From NCBI RefSeq assembly GCF_024125445.1, contig NZ_JAMXWM010000004.1, positions 124,001 through 188,000 of the forward strand: a stretch of 64,000 nucleotides of DNA, written 5' to 3'. Below are positions 16,262 to 25,021 of this stretch, one piece after another (within the stretch, counting starts at the first letter, position 1; each line of letters begins with the position of its first letter). The notes below the pieces were generated by a model. The model was given only the letters and a program-made list of their open reading frames with translations. It made no database searches and was not told where the DNA came from. The position numbers and the translations under genes are program-made. Source of the DNA: Sporolactobacillus shoreicorticis (GTDB lineage: Bacteria; Bacillota; Bacilli; Bacillales; Sporolactobacillaceae).

Positions 16262-16564
16262 ATGTTTTCAGTAGATGGAACAGAATACACCTTGAAATAT
16301 AACACGAAAAAAGTGAAAACGATTGAAACCGTAACAAAGACAAGCATCGTCGGTGAAATCACCAAAAATAATGGGGTTATGCCATATGCCACACTTGAAG
16401 CACTTTTTTCATTTGCTTTGGTCGAGGAAACCACCGGATCGCCGGTAAGGCAGAAGCAGGCGGCCGAAATGTTTGAAAAGGTTGTACAGGAGAATGGCTT
16501 AATCTCGGTCAATATGGCGATTGTGGAGAAGCTACAAGATGACATGGCTTTTATGTTCCGGTAG
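16262..16564 (+). CDS. Tail assembly chaperone, short form (gpG-like)
   Basis: A 100-residue protein following the major tail gene, with KYNTKKVKTIETVTKTSIVG and a helical middle like SPP1 gp17.5 / TAC_12 chaperones. These bind the tape measure during tail assembly. The stop at 16562-16564 lies inside a longer -1 frame that continues into the next segment, the usual sign of programmed frameshifting. Confidence 0.75.
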   Translation: MFSVDGTEYTLKYNTKKVKTIETVTKTSIVGEITKNNGVMPYATLEALFSFALVEETTGSPVRQKQAAEMFEKVVQENGLISVNMAIVEKLQDDMAFMFR

Positions 16565-16986
16565 AGCTTATTGAAAGGGCTCTACCGGGTGCGGGAGAAC
16601 TGACGCCGGCAGAACGGCGAAAAGAATTACTGGCTAGGCCCTTTCAATACGAGAGGGACCTGGCTTTTTTTGTTGTGCGGCTTGGCATGTCTCGTAAGGA
16701 ATTTGATCAGCTAACCGAAAAGGAAAAAGTTTTTATTCGCAAAGAATACGAGAACAAATTCCTGTTTGACGTGACGTGGGTCCGGAATGCCGTCTTGAAT
16801 GCGGAAGCAAATGTCAACCGCAAAAAAGGCAAGAAGTTCCAAGAACTTTTCCCCAAAAAGCCGCCACGGGCGGACAAGGAATACAACGAACAGGCTATGA
16901 AGACGATTACGGCGATCGAACAGAAAAAAGGCAAGACGTGGGTGGAAAAGGTTTACCGAGCGAATGGGGCAAAGAAGGGAGGCTGA
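16543..16986 (+). CDS. Tail assembly chaperone, frameshift-extended part (gpGT-like)
   Basis: The -1 frame is open from 16543 (after a TGA at 16540) to 16986 and encodes VPVELIERALPGAGELTPA, RKELLARPFQYERDLAFFV and a basic C-terminus. It has no convincing start of its own near 16543, and only an internal ATG at 16684 without a good ribosome site. A -1 shift between 16543 and 16562 would join it to the 100-residue chaperone, giving ~240 residues. The TTTT run at 16549-16552 (GGC TTTT ATG) is the best slippage site. This gpG/gpGT arrangement directly before the tape measure is conserved in siphophages. Confidence 0.72.
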   Translation, partial: HGFYVPVELIERALPGAGELTPAERRKELLARPFQYERDLAFFVVRLGMSRKEFDQLTEKEKVFIRKEYENKFLFDVTWVRNAVLNAEANVNRKKGKKFQELFPKKPPRADKEYNEQAMKTITAIEQKKGKTWVEKVYRANGAKKGG

Positions 16987-16989
16987 GCG

Positions 16990-19900
16990 ATGGCAGACTA
17001 TACGTTGAGTGCAAAGATCACGGGGGATGCCAGCGGTTTTACGCGGGCATTTCAAAGCGCGAATCAAACGCTGGAATCTTTATCTGAAAAAACCAAGGCG
17101 ATTGGTCAAAAAGTCCAGGATTTTGGTAAAAAAACTGCACTGGCCGGTGCTGGAATTACTGCCGGAGTCACGATGCCGTTTATCGGAGCCATTAAAACAA
17201 CAGTTGATTTTGACAGCGCGATGCGTAAAGCCGGAGCCATCGCTGGGGCAAATGCGCAACAACTCGATGCGATGACGAAATCCGCACTAGACCTTGGAGC
17301 AAGTACCTCTCTGTCCAGTACCCAGGTTGCTGACGCAATGGGCGAAATGGCCGCCAAGGGCTTCGATGCGAATCAAACGATTGCGGCAATGCCCGGTGTT
17401 ATTTCAGCTGCTGAGGCAAGTGGTGAAGATCTGGCACTGACTGCTGATGTCATCACCAGTGCGCTGAACGGCTTTCAGATGAAGGCCGGGGATTCCGGTA
17501 AAGTTGCGGATGTTCTGGCCATGACAGCAAACAAAACGGCAGCGGGGATTGGCGACATGGGCTACGCTTTTAAATATGCTGCAGCTCCCGCCGCGAACTT
17601 GGGCATTAGTATAGAAGAACTGTCTGCGGCCACCGGTATTATGACTAATGCAGGATTCGAGGGCATGCAGGCAGGTACAACGCTACGAATGGCCTTTAGT
17701 CGTCTGGCCGCCCCTACTAAAGAGGCTTCCGAGGTCATGGCACAACTTGGATTTAGCGCGACAGACGCCAACGGGAACTTTAAGCCACTGAATCAACTTG
17801 TTGGTGACCTGGACAAGTCCATGCAGGGGATGACCAAAACGCAAAAGCTCGCGGCCTTGTCCACAATCTTCGGTACCGAAGCTGCAAACGGCATGCTTGT
17901 GTTGTTGAATGCCGGGCAGGACGGATTGAAAGGCTTAACGAACGAGTTAAAGAACTCATCCGGAGCAAGTGCAAAGACGGCAGCTGAGATGAAGGCCGGT
18001 ATCGGCGGCGCACTGCAGAACCTGTCCGGCGCAATTGAGTCGGCAACGATTTCTGTCATGAGCCAGCTCACGCCGATGATTACCGATATTGCAAAATGGG
18101 TTACGGGCGTAGTGGAACAGTTTAACGGTCTGGACGATGGCACCAAAAAGATTATTGCGATGACAGCTGGTATTTTGGCACTTTCTGGCCCCGTTCTGAC
18201 AGTACTCGGTATTCTGTCGATCGGACTTGGTGGACTCGCGTCTGCTATTGGCTTTTTAATCAGCCCGATCGGCTTAGTCATTGCCGCGATCACTGCCTTG
18301 GTTGGCGTGGTTGGTTATCAGATGGCAACAAATGAAAAGTTTCGGAATAGCGTGTTGTCTGTGTTTGGCGCAATCGGGGACAAAGTGACAAGCGTCGTGC
18401 AGGCCATTCTGCCTGTTCTTCAGAATATGTGGTCAGCCGCCCAGCCGGTGATTATGAACTTTGGTTCGCAAATGGGTTCCGTTTTCAAAACAATTTGGAG
18501 TGTGATCCAAGCGGTTATTCCCATTTTTACAACCTTCTTTTCCAGCCTGATCGACGGCTTTAATTCGGCGGGCGGTATTGGCAGTGGCTTCGCCATTCAA
18601 TTGGGAGCAATCCTTCTCGGACTGAATCCAATTGTAAAGGGCATTATCGTCCTGTTCCAGAACTTTGGTCCACAAATTACGGCCGCTTTTCAGCAGGTTG
18701 TCGCTATGGTTCTTCCGGTTGTCTCGACAATTGGAACAGCACTTGGCCAGATTGCGAGCTCAGTGATTCCGATATTGATGCAGGCTTTTGCTACGTTGAT
18801 TCCAGTTATTTTGCAGGTCGGCATGTCTTTTATGTCGATCATCCAGACGGTTTTGCCTGTGCTCATTTCCTTGGTGAATCAACTGGTTCCGATCATTACT
18901 CAGGTGGTCATGATTATTGCACAGGTTATTGCTCAGGTCATTCCACTCGTTGCGGTTTTGCTCAGTTCTTTAATGCCGGTGATTGTAAATGTAATTGCAG
19001 TCGTCATGAACATTGTACAGGCGGTCGCGCCGGCGGTCATTGCGATCATACAGATGATTATTGCCGTGATCCAGGCGCTGATGCCGGTCATCATGCTTGT
19101 CCTGACGATTGTTGTTAACGTGATCGCCGGAATCATCGCGGTCATCAGTCCGATCGTAGCATTTATTGGCAACATTATTATTGCGATTATGGCCGTGATC
19201 AGTCCGATCATTGCGTTTGTCGCCGGTGTGATTACGAGCGTCGTCAGTGTTATCCGATTGATTATAGCCCCTGTCATCGGGATCTTTAGCACCGTGTTCT
19301 CCGTGGTCAGCGGTGTGTTCCGGAATATCGTGACTTTTATCGGAGCGGCGATGAGTAGTGTGGGCGCGGTGATTAGTGGCATCAGTTCGGTTGTATCTGG
19401 CGTTTTTAACACAGTATTCAGCATAATTAACCGCATCATGGGTAGTGTTGCCCGGAGAATCACGGGCGTGTTTGATGCGATCCAAGGTGCATGGAGCGGA
19501 CTGACCGGCTTTGTGTCCGGCGTGTTCAGCGGTATTTCTGGGGCTGTCAGTCAGTTGGTCGGACAGGTCAAAGGCTTCGTTAACAACGTCATTGGCGGCA
19601 TAAACGGAGCTGTTTCCCTGATCAATAAAATACCTGGTGTCAGTATTGGTAAGATTCCATACTTGGTTCACGGGACAGAGAGCTGGCAGGGCGGCTTTGC
19701 CCGAATGAACGAAGGTGGACGAGGGGAACTTGTCAACCTGCCGGATGGCTCCCAAGTGATCCCACATGATGTATCGATGAGATACGCCCGGGAGGCTGCG
19801 CAGAACAGCAGCTATGCAGACCGGAGCACTGGCCAGTCACAGACGCAAGATATGGGTCGTGTTGAGCGATTGTTAGAGAAGATGGCGAATAGCCGGCAGG

Positions 19901-20001
19901 TCGTGGTTCTGGATACCGGTGCACTTGTTGGCGGCACCTATACCGAATATGATCGTGCGGGCGGCAGTCGATTGGCGCTCTCGGAAAGGTGGGGGCTGTG
20001 A
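16990..20001 (+). CDS. Tail tape measure protein (TP901 family)
   Basis: A 1003-residue tape measure; its length sets tail length, so a tail of roughly 150 nm would be expected from the family rule of ~1.5 Angstrom per residue. Residues ~60-260 contain the TP901 core (DFDSAMRKAGAIAGANAQQL, MGEMAAKGFDANQTIAAMPG, ALNGFQMKAGDSGKVADVLA). Residues ~385-830 are long Val/Ile/Met-rich hydrophobic repeats (MPVI, VIAVI, QVI motifs). The C-terminus is hydrophilic with SWQGGFARMNEGGRGELVNL, a common tape-measure end. It is coupled to the Dit gene (TGATG). Confidence 0.94.
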   Translation: MADYTLSAKITGDASGFTRAFQSANQTLESLSEKTKAIGQKVQDFGKKTALAGAGITAGVTMPFIGAIKTTVDFDSAMRKAGAIAGANAQQLDAMTKSALDLGASTSLSSTQVADAMGEMAAKGFDANQTIAAMPGVISAAEASGEDLALTADVITSALNGFQMKAGDSGKVADVLAMTANKTAAGIGDMGYAFKYAAAPAANLGISIEELSAATGIMTNAGFEGMQAGTTLRMAFSRLAAPTKEASEVMAQLGFSATDANGNFKPLNQLVGDLDKSMQGMTKTQKLAALSTIFGTEAANGMLVLLNAGQDGLKGLTNELKNSSGASAKTAAEMKAGIGGALQNLSGAIESATISVMSQLTPMITDIAKWVTGVVEQFNGLDDGTKKIIAMTAGILALSGPVLTVLGILSIGLGGLASAIGFLISPIGLVIAAITALVGVVGYQMATNEKFRNSVLSVFGAIGDKVTSVVQAILPVLQNMWSAAQPVIMNFGSQMGSVFKTIWSVIQAVIPIFTTFFSSLIDGFNSAGGIGSGFAIQLGAILLGLNPIVKGIIVLFQNFGPQITAAFQQVVAMVLPVVSTIGTALGQIASSVIPILMQAFATLIPVILQVGMSFMSIIQTVLPVLISLVNQLVPIITQVVMIIAQVIAQVIPLVAVLLSSLMPVIVNVIAVVMNIVQAVAPAVIAIIQMIIAVIQALMPVIMLVLTIVVNVIAGIIAVISPIVAFIGNIIIAIMAVISPIIAFVAGVITSVVSVIRLIIAPVIGIFSTVFSVVSGVFRNIVTFIGAAMSSVGAVISGISSVVSGVFNTVFSIINRIMGSVARRITGVFDAIQGAWSGLTGFVSGVFSGISGAVSQLVGQVKGFVNNVIGGINGAVSLINKIPGVSIGKIPYLVHGTESWQGGFARMNEGGRGELVNLPDGSQVIPHDVSMRYAREAAQNSSYADRSTGQSQTQDMGRVERLLEKMANSRQVVVLDTGALVGGTYTEYDRAGGSRLALSERWGL

Positions 20002-20708
20002 TGGACATTGAGGAAGGTTTTTACACCAATGGTGCACACACAAAGGAATATGGCATGCGGTTGATGGAGCGACAGGCACCTACACCGGAAGAAAAGACAA
20101 TCGCTGTAGAGGTTCCCTTCATGCAGGGAAACTATGATTTTTCTATGATTTTGGGTGAGCGAATCTATAAAAATCGAACACTCTCCTATAAGTTCGAAGC
20201 TTATCAACGAGACTATCAGTATCGCAAGGTTGACGAGATTGTCCTGAAAAATTGGCTGATGAAACCGGGCTTTGGCAAACTCATTGACGATCATGACAAA
20301 GGCTATTATTGGTGGGCGAAATGTACAAGCGTTGACGTGGATGACGATCATCCCTTTGGCCGGCTGCTCATTACTTTAGAGTTTGAAGCCTACCCGTTCA
20401 TGCGGGGAGAGCTTGAGGAAGGCAATGATCTCTGGGATCCATTTAATTTCTTGCTGGATTACGCCCAACCAGTTGCGTTCGATGTCGATGGCACGCTAAT
20501 GATAAATATGATGAACATCGGTTCGGTCGGTGTTGTGCCGACGATTACGGCCAGTGCGGCAATGGAAATCGTGAAGAACGGCACGACCTACCAGGTGCCT
20601 TCAGGACAAAGTAAAAGCGAGTCCTTTCGGCTGGAAATTGGTGAAAATCCGATGACGATTAGCGGCACGGGAACGATCAAGTTCAGCTTTTATAAGGAGC
20701 TGATCTGA
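20001..20708 (+). CDS. Distal tail protein (Dit)
   Basis: A 235-residue member of the siphovirus Dit family, the hub ring between tail tube and tip. The typical N-terminal opening is present (GFYTNGAHTKEYGMRLMERQ, then EVPFMQGNYDFS and KFEAYQRDYQYRKVDEIV), with a C-terminal galectin-like beta domain. ATG 20001 overlaps the tape-measure stop; the AAAGGTGGGGG just upstream is a good ribosome site. Confidence 0.88.
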   Translation: MDIEEGFYTNGAHTKEYGMRLMERQAPTPEEKTIAVEVPFMQGNYDFSMILGERIYKNRTLSYKFEAYQRDYQYRKVDEIVLKNWLMKPGFGKLIDDHDKGYYWWAKCTSVDVDDDHPFGRLLITLEFEAYPFMRGELEEGNDLWDPFNFLLDYAQPVAFDVDGTLMINMMNIGSVGVVPTITASAAMEIVKNGTTYQVPSGQSKSESFRLEIGENPMTISGTGTIKFSFYKELI

Positions 20709-20710
20709 TT

Positions 20711-22327
20711 ATGTTTGAAGTGAAAATATTCGACGGTCCGGATGATCAGGCGGGGACCGTCATTCAATCGCCGTACCCGAATGGCGTGAAATTATCTGCT
20801 GGTACGGTGAACACAGTAATCAGCGGGATTTCAAATATGTCCTTTACGATCAACCTGAACAACGCCGGCTGGGGAAAGATTAAGCCGCTGAAAACATTGA
20901 TCGAGGCTCGGGATATTAAGCGAAATAAGCGGATTTTCAAAGGCCGGGTGCTCAAACCTACACAGACGATGTCTAGTGACGGACTGTTCAGTATCGAGTA
21001 TGCGTGTGAAGATCGATTGGCATATCTTAACGACTCGAATCAACGATTCGGCGAATATCATGACATTACCGTGCGTGATTTTCTTGGCGTGATGCTTGAG
21101 AATCACAACCGGCAGGTTGAGCCGTGCAAGCAGTTTAAACTCGGAAACGTCACGGTAACGGATCCGAACGACAGCCTGTATCGGTATCTTGGCTACGATA
21201 AAACATACGCAACGATTAAGGACAAGCTGCTCGATCGGTTGGGCGGCTTTTTGGTCATCCGGGAAGCGGCAGACGGAAATTATATCGATTACCTGGCAGA
21301 GGTCGGCGAGGATTCGGAGACCGAGATCCGTTTGAGGTCAAACCTGAAGGACATGAAACGTGAGATCGATCCGCTGGACGTGATTACGCGCCTAGTTCCG
21401 TTGGGTGCAAAAATTGAAAGTGACAACCCAGATGATACGGGAGCGAGTGAGGCACGAATCACGATTGCCGACGTGAATGGCGGTAAGGATTACCTGGACG
21501 ACCCGGAAATGATCGCTGAATTTGGTGTCGTTGAAGGGACTCTTGAACTGGACGACGTATCGGATAAAGCAACATTAAAGGCAAAGGGCGAACAGTTTCT
21601 GGCGCAGCAGAAAGCGGCGAAGATCACGTATTCACTGACACCGGTCGATGTAAGCCTACTTAATAGTGAATTTGACGAGCTGGAAGCTGGGAATCGCTAT
21701 GCGGTGGTTAATCCGGTGTTCGGCATTAACGAACGCCTGCAGGTCATTGAAAAGGACAACGATCTCGTGAATCCGATGAATATCTCACTTACAATCGGCG
21801 ACAAGTACCAGACACTGACCGAGTACCAGAGAGCCAGCCGGAAACAAGTTAAAAGTATTGTTCAGCTGGAACGGACGGTGGAAAGTCAAACGCAGACGAT
21901 CGGCACACTAAAAACAGAACTAGATTCCGTGGACAGCACCGTGCAAACGATGCAACAAGCGTTAGCGGACGGGGACATTCCGGGGCTGAAGCAGGCTGTG
22001 GAAGACCTGCAGTCAGCAGTTGACGATCTGAATGGAGCTATAGACAGCCTACCGTCTTACGGACCAGCAACGCCGACGACGGACGGGTTGATGTCTGCTG
22101 CAGATAAGACGAAGCTGGACGGGCTGCAAAGCTATGAGGAAGCGACGCCAGAAACTGCAGGCCTGATGTCGGCCGCAGACAAAACAAAACTTGATCTGAT
22201 TACAGTATTGCAAGAAATTGATCTGGATGCGCTGAGCGAAAAGCTTGCTCTGATTGGCGTGACCGCTGCTGTAGACTTGGACGATTTAGTGAGCCGTGTT
22301 GAAGCACTGGAAGGAGGAACAGCTTAA
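20711..22327 (+). CDS. Tail-associated protein (Tal/Gp37-like prophage tail protein)
   Basis: A 538-residue protein. Residues ~1-370 match the prophage tail/endopeptidase hub domain (DITVRDFLGVMLENHNRQV, DSLYRYLGYDKTYATIKDKL, DVITRLVPLGAKIES). Residues ~385-445 form a coiled coil (VQLERTVESQTQTIGTLKTE). Two copies of an ATPxTxGLMSAADKTKLD repeat follow (~residues 458-497), a motif typical of trimeric tail fibres. No peptidase active site is evident, so it may be structural only. Confidence 0.85.
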   Translation: MFEVKIFDGPDDQAGTVIQSPYPNGVKLSAGTVNTVISGISNMSFTINLNNAGWGKIKPLKTLIEARDIKRNKRIFKGRVLKPTQTMSSDGLFSIEYACEDRLAYLNDSNQRFGEYHDITVRDFLGVMLENHNRQVEPCKQFKLGNVTVTDPNDSLYRYLGYDKTYATIKDKLLDRLGGFLVIREAADGNYIDYLAEVGEDSETEIRLRSNLKDMKREIDPLDVITRLVPLGAKIESDNPDDTGASEARITIADVNGGKDYLDDPEMIAEFGVVEGTLELDDVSDKATLKAKGEQFLAQQKAAKITYSLTPVDVSLLNSEFDELEAGNRYAVVNPVFGINERLQVIEKDNDLVNPMNISLTIGDKYQTLTEYQRASRKQVKSIVQLERTVESQTQTIGTLKTELDSVDSTVQTMQQALADGDIPGLKQAVEDLQSAVDDLNGAIDSLPSYGPATPTTDGLMSAADKTKLDGLQSYEEATPETAGLMSAADKTKLDLITVLQEIDLDALSEKLALIGVTAAVDLDDLVSRVEALEGGTA

Positions 22328-22761
22328 TGGCAAATATCAAGGACTTTTTAAATAAAATCAGAACCGCCGCGTACGGTCGGGAAGTGCGGGGCAGTCTGGC
22401 GGACGGCCTGGACGCTGTGAATAAGGAAACAGAGGCAGCGACAACCCGGACGGAACAAACCGAACAAAGACAAGCCACGCTTGAAAAGAAATTTAACGAT
22501 GAACTTGCAAACATGACGCTTGACGATCCGTCCAGCGCTGAAATTGTGGCTGCCCGAACCAATACGGAGACCGGCGACAGTCATGACACGATCGGGGAGC
22601 GTATTGATGCCGATTACAGTTTGATTGCCGCGCAGCTTGCCCCGATCGATGCCGGAGAATTCGGCGCAACCAGGGACACAGAAGTGATCGACTGCGGAAC
22701 ATTCGCAGATCGCACTATTGAGGATAAATTTAATTTAATTGATGGGGGTGTATGGTCGTGA
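22327..22761 (+). CDS. Baseplate/tail tip protein, upper-baseplate-like N-terminus
   Basis: A 144-residue protein with the opening IKDFLNKIRTAAYGREVRGS, common in Gram-positive phage baseplate upper proteins, then DAVNKETEAATTRTEQTEQR coiled-coil and NTETGDSHDTIGERIDADYS. It probably tethers the receptor-binding spike encoded next. It begins at the stop of the Tal gene and overlaps the spike gene. Confidence 0.68.
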   Translation: MANIKDFLNKIRTAAYGREVRGSLADGLDAVNKETEAATTRTEQTEQRQATLEKKFNDELANMTLDDPSSAEIVAARTNTETGDSHDTIGERIDADYSLIAAQLAPIDAGEFGATRDTEVIDCGTFADRTIEDKFNLIDGGVWS

Positions 22762-23555
22762 GTTACAGACCAATACAGCATTACAGGGGAAATGAAGCGG
22801 ATTTGCCGCAGCTCATGGCGGGGGAAATTGGTGTTGCAACGGATACCAAGCGCCTGTTTTTCGGTGCGGGCGGCAATCAGGAAGTGGCACGAGTTGGGTA
22901 TGTTCCAACCATGACCACAGCAGATATCTATTACCACGTGAATTCCGAGGGCAGCGACGAAACCGGGGATGGATCTGAGGATAAACCATTTAAAACGGTA
23001 CAACATGCCTTGGATCTTATTCCGGATTTTATTCGGCACACCGTTACGATACATCTGGCTTCAGGAGCGACTTTTAATGAAGATATTATTACCTGTCGGA
23101 ATCATCTTGGTGGAGACATCGCAATAGAAAGCGATGAAGGACGTGCGACAATTAATTGTAAATACCTTGCATTTAGCAATATCTCGTCTCATCTTGAGCT
23201 TCACTATCTGGATCTGATATCGGCCGGGGTTACCGAACTTGATCGCGTATTGTCTATATCAAATTGCCGGTATACGATGATCAGAAATACTAAAATTGAC
23301 GGAAAGTCTAATGGAGTTCGGGGATTTTATATTTTAAATTCAAATGTTGAAATTTATGAACAGTCTAGTGCATCAAATACGTTGGCGGCCATTTTTCTTA
23401 CGGGCAAAGCAACGGCTAAAGTTTATGATTTACTTCCTGGTTCTGGAAATGAAATTGGAATGGGTGTTGATTCATCGATTATTTTTAAAGCCGGAACAGC
23501 AATGCCTGCCGGTGAAACAGCCGAAGTCGAATACAATGGGGGGATTATCCAGTGA
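22758..23555 (+). CDS. Tail spike / receptor-binding protein with parallel beta-helix
   Basis: About 265 residues. The N-terminal ~45 residues (IQHYRGNEADLPQLMAGEIG, DTKRLFFG) are the short anchor seen in phage fibre and hyaluronidase-type proteins. Residues ~60-230 have the right-handed beta-helix pattern (FKTVQHALDLIPDFIRHTVT, repeated NxxIxI strands). GTG 22758 is 7 bases after GGGGGTG; ATG 22752 is too close to it. It likely determines host range by binding surface glycan. Confidence 0.7.
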   Translation: MSYRPIQHYRGNEADLPQLMAGEIGVATDTKRLFFGAGGNQEVARVGYVPTMTTADIYYHVNSEGSDETGDGSEDKPFKTVQHALDLIPDFIRHTVTIHLASGATFNEDIITCRNHLGGDIAIESDEGRATINCKYLAFSNISSHLELHYLDLISAGVTELDRVLSISNCRYTMIRNTKIDGKSNGVRGFYILNSNVEIYEQSSASNTLAAIFLTGKATAKVYDLLPGSGNEIGMGVDSSIIFKAGTAMPAGETAEVEYNGGIIQ

Positions 23556-23818
23556 AAACTTTAACCTTTAGTGGAGAAGAATTCCAAGCCGAAAAAATTA
23601 TCAAAACAGACAGTGAGATTATTGGATTAAATGGTTCTACTGTTATTTTCTCTTTCCGCGGCATCACCGACTTTTCAAAATTTACACTGGCGGACGGTGC
23701 GGAATTTGACGCGGAACCAGCAAGCGAAGAGCAACAGCAAATCGCAGAAATTTTACTCGAACAGGCAAAAATGAAACAGGATATTGCGGCATTAAAGGAG
23801 GCGTCGGCCGGTGCTTAA
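23552..23818 (+). CDS. Small tail-tip associated protein
   Basis: An 88-residue protein starting at GTG 23552, which overlaps the spike stop. A beta-rich first half (LTFSGEEFQAEKIIKTDSEI, NGSTVIFSFRGI) is followed by an acidic coiled coil (EEQQQIAEILLEQAKMKQDI). It resembles XkdW-type proteins that precede XkdX in phage tail modules; by eye this match is only tentative. Confidence 0.55.
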   Translation: MKTLTFSGEEFQAEKIIKTDSEIIGLNGSTVIFSFRGITDFSKFTLADGAEFDAEPASEEQQQIAEILLEQAKMKQDIAALKEASAGA

Positions 23819-23942
23819 CTGGATCACTAAGTTTTATCAGATGAATCTTTACACAAGCGATGACGTGAAAGAGTTTGTAAAGTCCGGGGACATTACCGAA
23901 GCAGATTTTAAAACGATCACGGGGCAGGATTATGCGGCATAA
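23811..23942 (+). CDS. XkdX family protein
   Basis: A 43-residue protein: WITKFYQMNLYTSDDVKEFV then SGDITEADFKTITGQDY, which is the full XkdX family pattern (residues W4, K20, I36-G38). GTG 23811 has AAAGGAGG 9 bases upstream. XkdX is the small conserved protein that ends tail modules of Gram-positive siphophages. Confidence 0.85.
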   Translation: MLNWITKFYQMNLYTSDDVKEFVKSGDITEADFKTITGQDYAA

Positions 23943-24002
23943 GTAAACAGTCGGTAATACGGACCGATATAAATAGTGCATGAAACATCAAAAACACCTG
24001 TT

Positions 24003-24028
24003 TCCGGATCTCTAGGTCCGGACTTTTT
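24003..24028 (+). terminator. Intrinsic terminator at end of the tail operon
   Basis: Stem TCCGGATC / GGTCCGGA (one T-G pair), loop TCTA, then CTTTTT. It ends the late structural operon after XkdX. Confidence 0.8.
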
Positions 24029-24052
24029 ATTGCTAAATACGCAGATCAGCTA

Positions 24053-24081
24053 TTAGCTTATAGAGCTTTTTGATGTATACT
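24053..24081 (+). promoter_or_regulatory. Possible promoter of the moron gene at 24115
   Basis: A good -10 box TATACT (24076-24081) with a weak -35 TTAGCT (24053-24058) 17 bp away. The unit that follows is closed by its own terminator, so an independent promoter is expected. Confidence 0.35.
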
Positions 24082-24114
24082 AAGCCTAAGCCTTAATGAA
24101 AGCTGTGTTGGTCA

Positions 24115-24693
24115 ATGCTTGACAAAATTGAAGCAATTAAACGGGCTCTTGAGTGCGAGTGTTATCTTCCTGCTTTGGCTTTAGCGTTGACGTTGCCGGA
24201 TATCTGTGGAAAGGTTGAATATCCAAAATACAATGTGGGAAATCGGTATGAAAATTGGTTCGACAATTGGGTTGAACACTTATATGCAGATCCTTCTGGT
24301 TGGGATAACGATAAAAGGGCTAAGAATCCCTATTTTACAGGGAGACTGTGCTATGGTTTAAGATGCGCTTTCTTGCATTCGGGTGATTCGAATATTAAGG
24401 AAAAATTTTGGGGAGATCAAGAGAATGACGAATATAGGTATTCGTATCATTTTGAACTATGCATAAATGGCAGCGACAGTTTTGGGGAGACGTGGGAAAC
24501 TCCTCATAAAGAGATCAAGAGAATAGAAAAGCAAAAGACGGTTCAGATTAATATAGTCACTTTATGCAAGAATATCTGCTCAGCTGCGGAAAAATATTAT
24601 AAATACAAGGGTAAAGAAGCCTTTGCTGATCATATTATTAATTTAAGAGATATACAAGCCGAGGTTGATGGATTTGAGCGATTTAAAAATTAA
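24115..24693 (+). CDS. Moron protein with HEPN-like RX4H motif
   Basis: A 192-residue protein of mostly helical composition. It includes LPALALALTLPDICGKVEYP, NRYENWFDNWVEHLY and YGLRCAFLHSGDSNI. The R-C-A-F-L-H run fits the RX4-6H motif of HEPN ribonucleases, in the usual context of an LR...LHxG helix. The flanking sequences suggest a HEPN-like abortive-infection or RNase role, but this is inference. It is bracketed by its own promoter-like sequence and terminator between XkdX and the lysis genes, a classical moron position. No strong ribosome site is visible before ATG 24115. Confidence 0.6.
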   Translation: MLDKIEAIKRALECECYLPALALALTLPDICGKVEYPKYNVGNRYENWFDNWVEHLYADPSGWDNDKRAKNPYFTGRLCYGLRCAFLHSGDSNIKEKFWGDQENDEYRYSYHFELCINGSDSFGETWETPHKEIKRIEKQKTVQINIVTLCKNICSAAEKYYKYKGKEAFADHIINLRDIQAEVDGFERFKN

Positions 24694-24707
24694 AATGCTT
24701 GTGCTTA

Positions 24708-24735
24708 AAGAGACCCTCCGAGGTCTTTTATTTTT
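24708..24735 (+). terminator. Intrinsic terminator after the moron gene
   Basis: Stem AAGAGACC / GGTCTTTT (24708-24715 with 24722-24729), loop of six, then ATTTTT. It isolates the moron from the lysis cassette. Confidence 0.7.
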
Positions 24736-24760
24736 GCTCATTGTCAGGAGATGATGCCAC

Positions 24761-24979
24761 TTGGAAAGCCAGGTTATTTCATATTTTTTGACGCAGGGTC
24801 CCTTTGGGGCCCTCTTTGTTTGGCTTTTATTTTCGTACAGAAAGGAGGCGCATGAGCGTGAAACACGATTAAATCAAGTCATTAACGATCAAAACAAAGT
24901 GCTCAGCGAATTCTCGGAGAAATACGACATTGTGATCAACAAACTGGACGGAATTGAAGAACGTCTGCCGCCTCAGTGA
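24761..24979 (+). CDS. BhlA/UviB-type holin-like protein
   Basis: A 72-residue protein with one N-terminal membrane helix (residues ~8-26, FLTQGPFGALFVWLLFSYRK) and a charged coiled-coil tail (REARLNQVI-type), the layout of the BhlA/UviB family. TTG 24761 has AGGAGATG about 8 bases upstream. It is the first gene of the lysis cassette. Confidence 0.85.
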   Translation: MESQVISYFLTQGPFGALFVWLLFSYRKEAHERETRLNQVINDQNKVLSEFSEKYDIVINKLDGIEERLPPQ

Positions 24980-25021
24980 TCGAAGGACATGCATAAGATA
25001 AAGAAAAGGAGCTGTAAAAGA

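Noticed and set aside
18933-19767. Long leftward open frames inside the tape measure gene
   Set aside because: They are antisense shadows created by the GTC/ATC-rich hydrophobic repeats; the products are low-complexity Ile/Thr or Asp/His/Asn strings without ribosome sites.
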